A stretch of DNA of 64,000 nt from Bryobacterales bacterium (GCA_020852175.1 JADZBH010000042.1:158343-222342); one strand, 5' to 3'. Positions 17,345 through 26,702 are shown, counted from the first letter of the stretch. Notes: generated by a model not told the origin, from the letters alone. Translations and numbers: made by a program.

Positions 17345-19099
17345 ATGGAAACTGGAACGCTGCAAATACAAATCTTCGTCAGCCTGGTGGTGGTGCTGGG
17401 AACCGCGCTGGTTGCGTTTCTGTGCGACTTTCTCAAAGGCAACAATGAGCAGTTGCGCGAGCGCAACATCGAGTTGCGCGTGCGCCAGGACGAGCGCGAA
17501 CGCTTCGGCGTGTGGGAGCCGGCCAAGCTGCTAAGGGGGATCGAGGCTTTGCTGCGGAGCGCGCCGGGGCTCTACCCGCCTGCACAGAACGCGCCACCGG
17601 CCGAATCGGGGGCCATCCACGCGCCCACATGGAACCAGCCCATTGCTCCCGCCGCTGAAACCGCCGCGAGCCCCTGGGCCAAGAAGGAAGATCTGGAGCG
17701 CCTGGCCGAACGCGCCGCGCGCATTCGCGAACGGCATGAAGCCCGCAAGGCCACCGAGGAGTTGCAGCGGGAGGAGCCCGCCCCGGCCGCTGTAGCGCAG
17801 ATGCCAGCCCGCCATCACGACGATGAGCCTCTACGCGAGGCGCCCGGAGCCGTGCCCGCCGTTTTGTCCGCGCTCACCGGAACAGCCTTCCGTGTGGAGC
17901 AACCCGATGAGGCTCCGGTGGAAGAGGTGGAAGCCGTTGCCGCCGAGACGGCTCCCGCGCCCCTCGAAACCGTGGAAGCTGAGCAGCCCGCCGTCATGGC
18001 CTCTCTCCCCGAGCAGCCTGGCGCGGCGTGCGTTGCGGACACCCAGCCGCCGGGCCCGCCTACCGAAGAATCAGTTCTGGAAACCGCCTCCGTCCCCACG
18101 GAGGCTTTACCTGTTCCAGAGAGTGCCGCCGAGGCAGTTGCCGGTATCGCCTCCGAGACCGGGGAAACGCCCGCGGAACCTGTCGTCGAACCTGCCTCGA
18201 TTGCCGATTTTGCCGCCCTGGGGTCGCCCGAACCTCAGGCAATCGGCTTCACCGTTCCATCCGTTCCGGTGCACGACGAAGCCCTGGACGCCATGGAGCC
18301 CCAAGCCGGCCCCGTCATGAAACCGGGGTCCGCGACTGAACTGGATACCACTCGGCCCGAACCGGAAGCAGAGCCGCAAGCAGCCTCGCCCGAGGCTGGC
18401 CGCGAACCCGAGTTCCTGCGCGTGCGCGTGGTCCCTATCGACCAGGGAAGCGCCGCGCTGGAGTCCGCGCTCGTTGAACCGGTCGCTAAGACTCCGGAAA
18501 TTCCCGCCGTGGAATCCGCTCCCGAGCCATCCGGCGAGTCGAAGATAGTCGAGGAACCCGCCCCCACGCCCAACACGCAGGAGGAACGCGCCGCGGATGC
18601 CTCCGAGGAGGCTTCTGAGTGGCAGAGCGTGGTGCCTGCCGGGCTGCACCCGGCTCAGGTGCTTCGCGACCGCATGAAGGCCGGCGTTCCGTTCCAGGGC
18701 GTGGCGGTCTCCATTGGCATCAACGACTTCGAGTCATTACGGCTGAAACTGGAATCTCCCGGTGGCGCCGATTCGCTGGCCTCCATCGAGCGTCTTGTCC
18801 AGAGCATGTTAAAAGAGCCCGATTTCGCCTGCCGTTATCAGGACGACGAGTTCGTGCTGCTGTTCCCCGGCGAAGCCGACTCCTCGGCCCAGCGCCGTCT
18901 ATTCCAGATCTCGGAAAAGCTCTGGGACTTCCAACTGCGTTCGCTCGGCCAACACTCCATCATGTTCAGTTGGGGCGGGCTGGAAGTGAAAGCCGACAGC
19001 CTCTCGGCCGCCGTGGCCTCGGCCCGCGAGCGCATGTTCCAAACCAAGCGTAACCGCACCGGCGCCGTCGAGATGCGCAAGCGGGTCGTCAACGGCTGA
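17345..19099 (+). CDS. Membrane protein with degenerate GGDEF domain and long acidic linker
   Basis: From ATG 17345 the 584-residue product has one transmembrane segment (about 8-30, IQIFVSLVVVLGTALVAFLCDFL) and a charged helix (RERNIELRVRQDERERFG). A Pro/Ala/Glu/Val-rich linker of about 300 residues follows. A C-terminal domain (about 440-575) has the GGDEF-domain fold; the active-site position reads YQDDEF instead of GGDEF. Diguanylate cyclases need the two glycines for GTP binding, so activity is unlikely; c-di-GMP sensing or scaffolding are alternatives. Start choice: ATG 17345 puts the membrane segment at the N-terminus, while GTG 17189 would add 52 residues. The stop overlaps the convergent SDR gene by 11 bases. 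Confidence 0.85.
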   Translation: METGTLQIQIFVSLVVVLGTALVAFLCDFLKGNNEQLRERNIELRVRQDERERFGVWEPAKLLRGIEALLRSAPGLYPPAQNAPPAESGAIHAPTWNQPIAPAAETAASPWAKKEDLERLAERAARIRERHEARKATEELQREEPAPAAVAQMPARHHDDEPLREAPGAVPAVLSALTGTAFRVEQPDEAPVEEVEAVAAETAPAPLETVEAEQPAVMASLPEQPGAACVADTQPPGPPTEESVLETASVPTEALPVPESAAEAVAGIASETGETPAEPVVEPASIADFAALGSPEPQAIGFTVPSVPVHDEALDAMEPQAGPVMKPGSATELDTTRPEPEAEPQAASPEAGREPEFLRVRVVPIDQGSAALESALVEPVAKTPEIPAVESAPEPSGESKIVEEPAPTPNTQEERAADASEEASEWQSVVPAGLHPAQVLRDRMKAGVPFQGVAVSIGINDFESLRLKLESPGGADSLASIERLVQSMLKEPDFACRYQDDEFVLLFPGEADSSAQRRLFQISEKLWDFQLRSLGQHSIMFSWGGLEVKADSLSAAVASARERMFQTKRNRTGAVEMRKRVVNG

Positions 19100-19895
19100 C
19101 GAAGCCACCGCCCACGCGCGCTTTGCGCTGAGGGTTGCGCGCCTCCACCGCCAGCCGCAACCGTACGGGCAGTTTCGACACCACGGTCGCGAACCAGCGG
19201 TAAATGCGCCCGGGAATCACCAGCCAGCGGCCGCGTTCGAGTCCGCGCAGCGACTCCTCCACCACCTCATCGGCCCTCATCCAGAGCCACGAAGCGATCG
19301 TCTTCCGGTCGACACCCAGCACGTCGTGGAATTCCGAGTAGGTGAAGCCAGGACAAAGCGCCTGCACGCGCACGCGGGAGCCCATCTCGCGCAACTCCAG
19401 GTGTAGCCCCTCGGTGAACACCGTCATCCAACTCTTCGTGGCGCAATAGCTCGCATTGTAGGAACTGCGGGCGAAGGCGGCCACCGAAGCCACCTGAATC
19501 ACGCCCCCTTCGCCGCGCGGAATCATGACGTTCAGCGCCGCGTGGGTCAGGCGGAGGGCCGCCATCACGTGCAGGCGGTGCATCCGCTCCTGCTCCTCCA
19601 GCACGCCCTCGTGAAAATAACCGCGCGTTCCGAATCCGGCGTTGTTCACCAATAGCGTGAGATCGGCCGTGCCGCCAACGGCCTCGGCCGCCCGCGCCAA
19701 GCCGCCGGACGACGCAAGGTCGGCCGCCAGCGTCTCCACGCGTATGCCATGCCGTGCGCGCAACTCCTCCGCCAACGCCGCCAGCCGGTCCTCCCGGCGC
19801 GCGATCAGCAGCAGCGCCTGGCCGCGCCGCGCCAGCGCCCGCGCGAAGGCTTCGCCGATACCGCTCGATGCTCCCGTGATCACCGCTGTTCCCAC
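19089..19895 (-). CDS. Short-chain dehydrogenase/reductase
   Basis: This is a 268-residue classical SDR: cofactor motif TGASSGIG near residue 7, NNAG near 85, and the active-site YxxxK as YCATK. The arrangement with SVAAFARS before it and a C-terminal hydrophobic helix (IYRWFATVVSKLPVRL) resembles the DltE/YqjQ-like SDRs acting on lipid-like or ketone substrates, but the substrate is unknown. GTG 19895 puts the Rossmann strand at the very N-terminus, as usual; an in-frame start at 19952 is possible. Confidence 0.9.
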   Translation of the reverse strand: MGTAVITGASSGIGEAFARALARRGQALLLIARREDRLAALAEELRARHGIRVETLAADLASSGGLARAAEAVGGTADLTLLVNNAGFGTRGYFHEGVLEEQERMHRLHVMAALRLTHAALNVMIPRGEGGVIQVASVAAFARSSYNASYCATKSWMTVFTEGLHLELREMGSRVRVQALCPGFTYSEFHDVLGVDRKTIASWLWMRADEVVEESLRGLERGRWLVIPGRIYRWFATVVSKLPVRLRLAVEARNPQRKARVGGGFVSR

Positions 19896-19981
19896 TCCAG
19901 CAGTGTAGCGTTCACAAGCCGTGTTATTTTTGCGGAACCCGGCGGCAAACATTCCCGTAGTTCACACCGTAAGGAGGCCCT

Positions 19982-21268
19982 ATGCCCTACGTCTCTCCCG
20001 CCACCGGCCATGCTCGCACCGGGATCGCGCGGCCCCTGGTGGCCGCCCTGTTCGCGGCCAGTTGCCTGCTCTCCATTGTGTCGTTCTACACGACACAGCA
20101 AGGCATGATGCTCTATCTTTCGCCGTGGCTGGCCACGCTGGCCGCGCTCGGCATTCAATCCTCGCTCGTACTGGTGGCCTGGCTGGTAAGCATCCAGCAA
20201 GGCAGCCGGGCGCTGCTCATCGCCGTCTACGGCATCACGGCCACGGTCTCCATCGCCTTTTCCTACGTCAGCATCTACAACTGGTTCTCCGCCCGCGAAC
20301 GCCCGGCACTGATGCGGCGCGCGCTCTACGACGAACTCACCGGTCTGGCGGCCCAGACCGGGGCGCGACTCGATGAGGCCGCCAGCAAGGCCGGCCGCAA
20401 TCTCGTCGCGCTCGAGGAGATGACCCAAGCCGAGCGCCGCCATGGCTACATCTCCCGCACCCCCGACGCCGACCCCACGTTGAACGCCATCCGGGAAAGC
20501 GTGGCCCGCGAGGTGGCCGCGCTTGGGACCGCCTATCGCGAGGGCTCCGGACAGGGCGCCCGCTACACGGCGTTCGACCGGCATGCCAAGCTCATGCGCG
20601 TTACGTTGGCCGAGTTGCAGGCCGCGCAACGCGCGTTGGCCTCCTGGCGCGCCGAAGCCCGCCCCGGCCAGCCCAGCGAAGAACAGCTCCGCCGCTTCCA
20701 CGCCTTCCACGATTCCCTGCCCTGGACCGCCATCGCCCAGGCATCCGGAGCGCCCGCCGAGGGCCGTCCCCCGCTGCCCTCGCTCGCTCAATATCTCGAC
20801 AACACGGGCAGCGGACAGGAGGATCTGATGCAGGCCTTCCAGGAGTTGTTCGCCGCCCCCACCAGCCGCCACGTCTTCGCGCTCTCGCTGGCGGCGTTCA
20901 TCGACGTCGTCATCTTTCTGCTGGCCTTCTCCTGCGGTCCATACTTTCACGGCGACGCCGAGGAGCGCCTTCGCGCCGCCTCGGCCGCCCTGGATGCGGC
21001 CGAGGAGCAGGTGTTCGTTCGAGGACTGTTACGAAAGGTGGGGCCGGGCGGGCAGGGCCTGGCCCAGGTGGAGGTTTCATCGCTCACGCACGGCGAACAG
21101 CACTTCTGCCTGTCCCTGGCACAGCGTGGGCTGGCCGTGGTTGAGGAATCGCCCGCCGGCCGCATGTATATCTTCGACCGCGAGGTGCACGGACGCCTGC
21201 TGGACTCGCTGGCGCAGCAAGGGCTGCCCCTGCGGGCGGCCAGCCGCGGCGCGGCCGCCGGACTCTAA
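19982..21268 (+). CDS. Polytopic membrane protein of unknown function
   Basis: I do not recognise this 428-residue protein. It has three N-terminal membrane segments (about 17-37, 46-66 and 76-98). A soluble, helical and probably coiled region follows (about 100-295; RLDEAASKAGRNLVALEEM, FDRHAKLMRVTLAELQAAQRAL). A further membrane segment lies near 305-322 (HVFALSLAAFIDVVIFLLAFSC). A cytoplasmic tail (330-428) ends in what may be a small winged-helix-like or ligand domain (LRKVGPGGQGLAQVEVSSL, GLAVVEESPAGRMYIFDREVHGRLLDSL). AAGGAGG (19972-19978) precedes the ATG with good spacing. The topology resembles a sensor, but no output domain is identified. Confidence 0.85.
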   Translation: MPYVSPATGHARTGIARPLVAALFAASCLLSIVSFYTTQQGMMLYLSPWLATLAALGIQSSLVLVAWLVSIQQGSRALLIAVYGITATVSIAFSYVSIYNWFSARERPALMRRALYDELTGLAAQTGARLDEAASKAGRNLVALEEMTQAERRHGYISRTPDADPTLNAIRESVAREVAALGTAYREGSGQGARYTAFDRHAKLMRVTLAELQAAQRALASWRAEARPGQPSEEQLRRFHAFHDSLPWTAIAQASGAPAEGRPPLPSLAQYLDNTGSGQEDLMQAFQELFAAPTSRHVFALSLAAFIDVVIFLLAFSCGPYFHGDAEERLRAASAALDAAEEQVFVRGLLRKVGPGGQGLAQVEVSSLTHGEQHFCLSLAQRGLAVVEESPAGRMYIFDREVHGRLLDSLAQQGLPLRAASRGAAAGL

Positions 21269-21276
21269 CGCGGCGG

Positions 21277-21567
21277 TTAGGGCGCGTTCGGGTCCACCAC
21301 CAGTTCGTTGACCACCGTTTTGACGCCCTTCACCTTCCCGGCGATCTTCGTGGCTTTATTCCTGGCCTTTTCCGTGCGGATCTTGCCCGACAACGTCACC
21401 ACGGCGTCCTTCACATGCACGGTGATGGCGCCGCCATTCACCTGCACATCCTGGGCCAGCTTGATGCGTACCTGATCGTACAGACGGTCGTCCGCGGCTG
21501 TGTTCTGCGCCGCCAGCGCCATGGACAGAGCCAGGCAACAAAGGAGGATCCGGATGAGCTTCATCAT
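21277..21567 (-). CDS. Exported BON-domain protein
   Basis: This 96-residue protein has a signal peptide (IRILLCCLALSMALAAQ) and a single BON domain (DRLYDQVRIKLAQDVQVNGGAITVHVKDAVVTLSGKI...GVKTVVNELVV) with the conserved glycine in VTLSGKI. BON domains bind phospholipid membranes and occur in osmotic-stress proteins such as OsmY. Its start overlaps the era stop by 4 bases, so it is the last gene of the phoH-era operon. Confidence 0.92.
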   Translation of the reverse strand: MMKLIRILLCCLALSMALAAQNTAADDRLYDQVRIKLAQDVQVNGGAITVHVKDAVVTLSGKIRTEKARNKATKIAGKVKGVKTVVNELVVDPNAP

Positions 21568-22487
21568 TCAATCCCTGAACTTATTTTCTGCGATTCCAGA
21601 TCGTGAAGGAACGTGGCGCTCGAACGCCATTCCTTGTTCACTTTCACGAACAGCTCGAGGAACACCTTTTTCCTGAGCCGTTCCTCGATCTGAAGCCGCG
21701 CCGCCGTGCCGATTTGCTTCAGCATCGCGCCGCCTTTGCCGATGATGATCGGCTTCTGGCCGGCGCGCTCCACGTGAATGGCCGCCGCGATGTGAGCGCG
21801 TCCCGGCGATTCATCCCACTTCTCGATCATCACCGCCACCGAGTGGGGCACCTCCTGGCCTGTGGCCAGCAGCACCTGCTCGCGCACCAGTTCGGCCGCC
21901 AGAAACCGCAACGGCTGGCTTGTTAAATAGTCCGGCGGATAGTATTGCGGACCCTTCGGCAGCCGCTTCACGATCTCGTCGAGCAACGTATCGCAGCCTT
22001 CGCCCGTGGCCGCCGACACCGGCACGAAGGCTTCAAACGGGTGGGCCTTCGCGTAGGCGTCCAGAAGCGGGATCAGCGCGGCCTTTTCCCGCGCCAGGTC
22101 GATCTTGTTTAAAACAACAATCGCCGGTGTTGTTTCACCTTCGATCAGCTTCAGGTGCGCGCCGCCGCTTTCCTCGAAAGGCAGGGAGGCGTCGGCCAGC
22201 CAGATCAGCAGGTCCTGCTCGCGCGCCGAGGCGCGCACGGCTTCCATCATTTTCTCATTGAGCAGGTTCCGCGGCTCGTGGACGCCGGGGGTGTCGAGAA
22301 AGATCACCTGGGCGGCAGGCAGCGTCAGCACGGCCTGAATCGCATCCCTGGTGGTTTGCGGCTTGTCGGTCACGATGGCCAGTTTCGTGCCCGCCAGGCG
22401 GTTCATCAACGTCGATTTGCCCGCGTTGGGCCGTCCCAGGATCGTCACGAATCCCGACACGTGTTTAGGCTTGCGCTGTCTCGCCAT
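21564..22487 (-). CDS. era: GTPase Era
   Basis: Era binds the 3' end of 16S rRNA and is needed for 30S assembly. The 307-residue product shows G1 GRPNAGKST, G3 DTPG, G4 NKID and G5 SAATGEG in order, then a C-terminal KH domain with the loop GKGGAMLKQIGT. Start ATG 22487 has GGGGA upstream and begins just before the G domain. The start lies 23 bases inside the preceding CBS gene. Co-location with ybeY and phoH is common and fits a ribosome-maturation operon. Confidence 0.97.
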   Translation of the reverse strand: MARQRKPKHVSGFVTILGRPNAGKSTLMNRLAGTKLAIVTDKPQTTRDAIQAVLTLPAAQVIFLDTPGVHEPRNLLNEKMMEAVRASAREQDLLIWLADASLPFEESGGAHLKLIEGETTPAIVVLNKIDLAREKAALIPLLDAYAKAHPFEAFVPVSAATGEGCDTLLDEIVKRLPKGPQYYPPDYLTSQPLRFLAAELVREQVLLATGQEVPHSVAVMIEKWDESPGRAHIAAAIHVERAGQKPIIIGKGGAMLKQIGTAARLQIEERLRKKVFLELFVKVNKEWRSSATFLHDLESQKISSGIE

Positions 22488-23778
22488 CCGGTTTTCCCCG
22501 TTCCTGTGTTCCATTCCCGGCGGCCGCGGGCTCCTCGCGCCGCACGCGCACCTGCGACACGCGCCGCTCGTCGGAGGCCAGCACGTCGATGATCAGCCCG
22601 TCGCGTTCAATCCGCTGGCCCGCGGCCGGAACATGTCCCAGCCATTCCGTGACCAGCCCGCCCAGAGTCGTCGACTCGGTGTGCTCCGGAGCGCGGAAAC
22701 CGAACAGGTCTTCCAGCCGGTCCAGATCCAGGTTGCCGCTCATCTCATAGCCGCTTTCGGCATCGCCCTTCACATCGGCGTCAGGTTCGTATTCGTCGCG
22801 GATCTCGCCGAGAATCTCCTCCACCAGATCTTCCATCGTCGCCAGCCCGGCCGTGTTGCCGTATTCGTCCACCACCATCACCATGTGCGAGCCTTCGTGC
22901 TGCATTTCGCGCAGCAGCACGCCCACGGCCTTGGTCTCGGGCACGAAACTCACCGGCCGCATCACCTCGCGCACCTGCCGCACCGGGCGCTGCGCGTACT
23001 CCAGTTCGAACACGTCGCGCACGTGAACGAAGCCGGCCACGCGGTCGATGGTCGCCTCATACACCGGCACCCGGGAATATTGTTCCCGGATGATCAGAGC
23101 GCGCAGATCCTCCACCGTGGCTCCGGCGTCGATGGCGACAATGTCCGGTCGGGGCGTCATCACTTCGCGCACGGTCTTGTCGCCGAACTCCACCACGCTC
23201 TGAATCAGCTTGCGGTCCTCTTCCTCGATGAGGCCCTCTTCCTTGCCCGCCTCGATCAGCGCCTCGATCTCGCCGGACGGCGTGGACGGATCCTCCTTGG
23301 CCTCCTCGGACTCGTTCAGTTCCACCAGCGATTGCAGGAAGCTGAGCGTGCCCGCCAGCGGCCGCGTCAGCTTGGCGAGAAGGGCGAGCAACGGGGCCAC
23401 TGGAGTCAGCCACCGGCCCGACGTCTTGGTCAGCGACAGGTTGGGCAGGATGTGCGCGCACAGCACCATCAACACCCAGCTCACGGCCAGTGCCTCGGCC
23501 ACGGGGCGCCATGCCAGCCCTGGGCCGCGCGTGGTGAACAGCAGAACGCAGAAGCCGATCAACAGCAGCAGCGTGTGTTTCACGATCGAGAAGATGAGCG
23601 CGCCCTGCTCCAGCTTCAGTCCGAAGCGCGGCTCCAGATCGTGCCGGAACCAGGCCAGGGCCTCGGAGTCGCGCGAGCGCAGACGCATCGCGGCCGTGTA
23701 CAGCAACTGAACGAAGGCCACCGGCAGCAGCATGGCGCAGAGCGCCAGCAGCAACGCAAGCGTGGCTACCGAGGTCAT
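22465..23778 (-). CDS. CNNM/CBS-domain membrane protein (CorC/HlyC family)
   Basis: This 437-residue protein has an N-terminal membrane domain (about 1-150) of the CNNM/DUF21 type with four hydrophobic segments. A tandem CBS pair follows (about 190-310: VREVMTPRPDIVAIDA, YSRVPVYEATIDRVAGFVHVRD, MVVDEYGNTAGLATMEDLVEEILGEIRDE). It ends with a CorC_HlyC domain (TLGGLVTEWLGHVPAAGQRIERDGLIIDV). The family is linked to Mg2+/Co2+ efflux rather than true haemolysin activity. ATG 23778 overlaps the ybeY stop by 4 bases. Confidence 0.93.
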   Translation of the reverse strand: MTSVATLALLLALCAMLLPVAFVQLLYTAAMRLRSRDSEALAWFRHDLEPRFGLKLEQGALIFSIVKHTLLLLIGFCVLLFTTRGPGLAWRPVAEALAVSWVLMVLCAHILPNLSLTKTSGRWLTPVAPLLALLAKLTRPLAGTLSFLQSLVELNESEEAKEDPSTPSGEIEALIEAGKEEGLIEEEDRKLIQSVVEFGDKTVREVMTPRPDIVAIDAGATVEDLRALIIREQYSRVPVYEATIDRVAGFVHVRDVFELEYAQRPVRQVREVMRPVSFVPETKAVGVLLREMQHEGSHMVMVVDEYGNTAGLATMEDLVEEILGEIRDEYEPDADVKGDAESGYEMSGNLDLDRLEDLFGFRAPEHTESTTLGGLVTEWLGHVPAAGQRIERDGLIIDVLASDERRVSQVRVRREEPAAAGNGTQERGKPDGETAQA

Positions 23779-24263
23779 CGCCGCGCCTCCCCCCGCGCGG
23801 CACGCTCCACCAGTCCTTCCGGCAACTCGAGTTTCCGCCGCCACCGTGTTTCGGCGCGGCGCATCCGGCCGCGGTCGGTCTCGTGGTCCATACCCATCAG
23901 GTGTAGTACGCCGTGCAGGATCAGAATGCCGATCTCCTCCTCCAGACTATGTCCATGTTCGCGCGCCTGAACGCGGGCCCGTTCGCAACTGATGGCCAGT
24001 TCGCCGAGCAGTTGCGCGGGCAGAATGGAGGCCAGGCCCTCGGGCAGGCAAGGGGCCGGAAACGACAGCACGTCGGTGGGCTCGTTCCTGCCTCGGAAAC
24101 GCCGGTTCAGGTTCTTGACTTCACGGTCGCCCGTGAGAAGGCAGGTGAACGCGCGGCCGCCGGCCACCTCGGTTCGCACCCGCTCAGCCAGAAGGCGCAC
24201 GGCACGTCGGCGTAAGCGCGACGGCGTACGCCCGAACAGCACGGGACTCGCGGGTTCCAACAT
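23775..24263 (-). CDS. ybeY: Endoribonuclease YbeY (rRNA maturation)
   Basis: YbeY is a zinc metalloprotein needed for 16S rRNA 3'-end maturation and 70S quality control. The 162-residue product has the NEPTDVLSFP motif and the zinc triad HGVLHLMGMDH (HGxLHLxGxDH). The family is about 150-160 residues. It begins 3 bases after the phoH stop and its own stop overlaps the next start, so the operon is tightly coupled. Confidence 0.96.
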   Translation of the reverse strand: MLEPASPVLFGRTPSRLRRRAVRLLAERVRTEVAGGRAFTCLLTGDREVKNLNRRFRGRNEPTDVLSFPAPCLPEGLASILPAQLLGELAISCERARVQAREHGHSLEEEIGILILHGVLHLMGMDHETDRGRMRRAETRWRRKLELPEGLVERAARGEARR

Positions 24264-24266
24264 GCG

Positions 24267-25316
24267 TTAGTGCGCCGGTGGCGCGCCTGGCGCCGCCGGT
24301 CCGGTCTCGGCCGGGTTCGCGTTCGATGCCGCGGACTCGCTCCAGCGTAGAGACATCTGGCGGTTCACGCCCGTGGCTTCCTGATACCGGTCATAGGCGC
24401 GGATGATTTTCTGCACCAGCGTGTGCCGCACCACGTCGCGCTCGTCGAACCGGACGAAGCGGATCTCCTCGATGCCGCGCAACACGTCCATCGCCTCCAG
24501 CAAGCCGCAGCCGCGGCCCACCGGCAGGTCGATCTGCGTGATGTCGCCGGTCACCACCATCTTCGAATTGAAGCCCTGCCGCGTCAGCACCATCTTCATC
24601 TGCTCGGGCGTCGAGTTTTGCGCCTCGTCGAGAATGATGAAGCTGTCGTTCAGCGTCCGGCCGCGCATAAAGGCGATCGGCGCCACCTCGATCACGTTCC
24701 GCTCCAGATACTTCTCCACCTTGTCGCTGTCCAGCATCTCGAACAATGCGTCGTACAGCGGGCGCAGATAGGGGTCGATCTTCTCTTGCAACGTGCCGGG
24801 CAGAAAGCCCAGCTTCTCGCCTGCCTCCACGGCCGGGCGCGTGAGAATGATGCGGTTCACCTGCTTGTTCAACAGCGCGTTCACCGCCATGGCCACGGCA
24901 AGATAGGTTTTGCCCGTACCCGCAGGGCCGATGCCGAACACCAGGTCGTGTTTTTCGATCGCGTCCAGATACACATGCTGGTTGATCGTCTTTGGCGTCA
25001 CCACCTTCTTGCCAAAGGTCCGTTGCCGGCCGCTGTTCACCAGATCGCGCAACGATGTGGAAGCGTCGGTGGTAACCACGCGCAGATAGCCGTTCAAATC
25101 GCCATTCTGAAAGACGTGGCCGGACTCCACCAGCGCCAGGTAGTCGGCCAGGATCTTTCCGGCGCGCTCCACGGCGGCCTGCTCGCCTTCCAACTCGATG
25201 GAATCCTCACGCAGGCGCGTGCGTACGTGCAGATTCTCCTCCAGCAGGCGAATGTTTTCGTCCCGGGTGCCAAACAGGGACTCGATGCCATGGGTAATGC
25301 GAACGCTGGTTTTCAT
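24267..25316 (-). CDS. PhoH-family ATPase (PhoL type)
   Basis: This 349-residue product has an N-terminal small domain (about 1-100) and then a PhoH ATPase core with Walker [39 protein letters not shown], Walker [10 protein letters not shown] and [21 protein letters not shown]. Paralogues next to ybeY are assigned to RNA metabolism. ATG 25316 gives the normal family length; it is immediately preceded by CCTCCTTAC, which is identical to the anti-Shine-Dalgarno sequence rather than a ribosome site, so the translation start is unusual. It is the first gene of a five-gene operon with a good upstream promoter. Confidence 0.93.
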   Translation of the reverse strand: MKTSVRITHGIESLFGTRDENIRLLEENLHVRTRLREDSIELEGEQAAVERAGKILADYLALVESGHVFQNGDLNGYLRVVTTDASTSLRDLVNSGRQRTFGKKVVTPKTINQHVYLDAIEKHDLVFGIGPAGTGKTYLAVAMAVNALLNKQVNRIILTRPAVEAGEKLGFLPGTLQEKIDPYLRPLYDALFEMLDSDKVEKYLERNVIEVAPIAFMRGRTLNDSFIILDEAQNSTPEQMKMVLTRQGFNSKMVVTGDITQIDLPVGRGCGLLEAMDVLRGIEEIRFVRFDERDVVRHTLVQKIIRAYDRYQEATGVNRQMSLRWSESAASNANPAETGPAAPGAPPAH

Positions 25317-25426
25317 GTAAGGAGGACCGCACCGGCGGGCGTTTGGATTCGGCACAAGGATGCCACGGGCAGGGCGGACATACACAACACGCGGCCGCGT
25401 GCAGGTGTAAGGGGCATCTACCCGCG

Positions 25427-25454
25427 AGTATACCAGAAGCGCGGAGCGCGTCAA
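25427..25454 (-). promoter_or_regulatory. Sigma-70-type promoter for the phoH-ybeY-era operon
   Basis: On the minus strand TTGACG (25454-25449) and TATACT (25432-25427) are 16 bases apart, matching 5 of 6 positions at each box. The predicted transcript starts near 25420 and leaves a leader of about 100 bases before phoH. Confidence 0.72.
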
Positions 25455-25589
25455 CCGCGAACAGGCCGCCAACCGGATGCCAGACTGGTTCTCCGCGGCG
25501 CGGCTCACACAGGGTCTGGCGGGCACTGTTTGCTACTCTAGGAACTGTTCCCAGGCGCGGCTTCCGCGCCCGGCCAGCGAGCAACCGGC

Positions 25590-26702
25590 TTGACCGTCGA
25601 GACACAAACAGCCACCTTCGATTCCCTTCCACTGGACAGCGGAGCCACGCTCGCGCCCGTCGAAGTCGCCTACGAAACCTACGGCCGTTTGAACGAGCGG
25701 CGCAGCAACGCCATTCTCATTGCCCATGCCTTTTCGGGCGATGCCCACGCCGCGGGCGTCAGCCGGGAAGGCGGCCAAACCGGCTGGTGGGACAACATGA
25801 TCGGCCCCGGCAAGGGTTTCGATACAAACAAATATTTCGTCATTTGTTCCAACGTGCTCGGCGGCTGCCGCGGCACCACGGGCCCGGCCTCGCTCAACCC
25901 GGCCAACGGCGAGCCCTACGGCGGAAACTTCCCCGGCATCACCGTCGCCGACATGGTGCGTCTGCAGAAATATCTCATCGACCATCTCGGCATCGAGCGG
26001 CTACTCGCCGTCGCCGGCGGCTCCATGGGCGGCATGCAAGCCCTGCAATGGGCCGTCAGCTATCCCGGTTCGGCCGCCGCCGTGCTGCCCATCGCCTGCA
26101 CGGCGCGCCACAGCGCCATGCAAATCGCGTTCAATGAAGTAGGCCGGCAGGCGATCATGTCGGATCCCGACTGGCGGGACGGCCAATTTTACGGCCGGGC
26201 CTTGCCGGCGCGAGGCCTTGCCGTGGCCCGCATGGTGGGCCACATTACCTACATGAGCGACGAGTCGATGCGCCAGAAGTTCGGCCGGCGTTTCCGCGAG
26301 AAGGACGGTCCGGGTTTTGACTTCTCGGCCGACTTCGAGGTGGAGAGCTACCTGCGCTACCGCGGCAGCCAGTTCGTCACCCGCTTCGACGCCAACTCGT
26401 ATCTCTACATCACCAAGGCGATGGATTATTTCGATCTCGCCGCGGGCCAGCCATCGCTCGCCGCGGCGCTGGCGCCGGCCAGGGCGCGCTTCCTCGTCAT
26501 CAGCTTCACCTCGGACTGGCTCTACCCGAGCTACCAGTCGCTGGAGATCGTGAGCGCGCTGCGCAGCCGCAACCAGGACGTTGCCTATTGCGAATTGCCG
26601 TCCAACTACGGCCACGACGCCTTTCTCGTGGAGGTGGGCGAGCAAACCGACCTCGTTCGCGGCTTCCTGGACGCCACCTTCCGCCAGGTGAACGGCCTAT
26701 GA
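25590..26702 (+). CDS. metX: Homoserine O-acetyltransferase (MetX)
   Basis: MetX acylates homoserine with an acyl-CoA as the first committed step of methionine synthesis. The 370-residue alpha/beta hydrolase shows VAYETYGRLNERRSNAILIAHAFSGDAHAAG, the family block GGCRGTTGPASLNPANGEPYG, and the nucleophile elbow GGSMGGMQALQW with Ser as nucleophile. The catalytic Asp and His are near FTSDWLYP and NYGHDAF. The only start that fits is TTG 25590 with a weak ribosome site. The stop overlaps metW by 4 bases. No SAM riboswitch is visible upstream. Confidence 0.96.
   Translation: MTVETQTATFDSLPLDSGATLAPVEVAYETYGRLNERRSNAILIAHAFSGDAHAAGVSREGGQTGWWDNMIGPGKGFDTNKYFVICSNVLGGCRGTTGPASLNPANGEPYGGNFPGITVADMVRLQKYLIDHLGIERLLAVAGGSMGGMQALQWAVSYPGSAAAVLPIACTARHSAMQIAFNEVGRQAIMSDPDWRDGQFYGRALPARGLAVARMVGHITYMSDESMRQKFGRRFREKDGPGFDFSADFEVESYLRYRGSQFVTRFDANSYLYITKAMDYFDLAAGQPSLAAALAPARARFLVISFTSDWLYPSYQSLEIVSALRSRNQDVAYCELPSNYGHDAFLVEVGEQTDLVRGFLDATFRQVNGL

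Noticed and set aside
22351..23970. Long plus-strand open frame opposite era and the CBS gene
   Set aside because: It is a mirror of the high-GC coding strand: composition is His/Arg/Gln-rich with no domain, while the minus strand carries Era and CBS motifs.
25317..25589. SAM riboswitch upstream of metX
   Set aside because: I found no SAM-I, SAM-II or SAH core motif in the gap; the only signal is the minus-strand phoH promoter.
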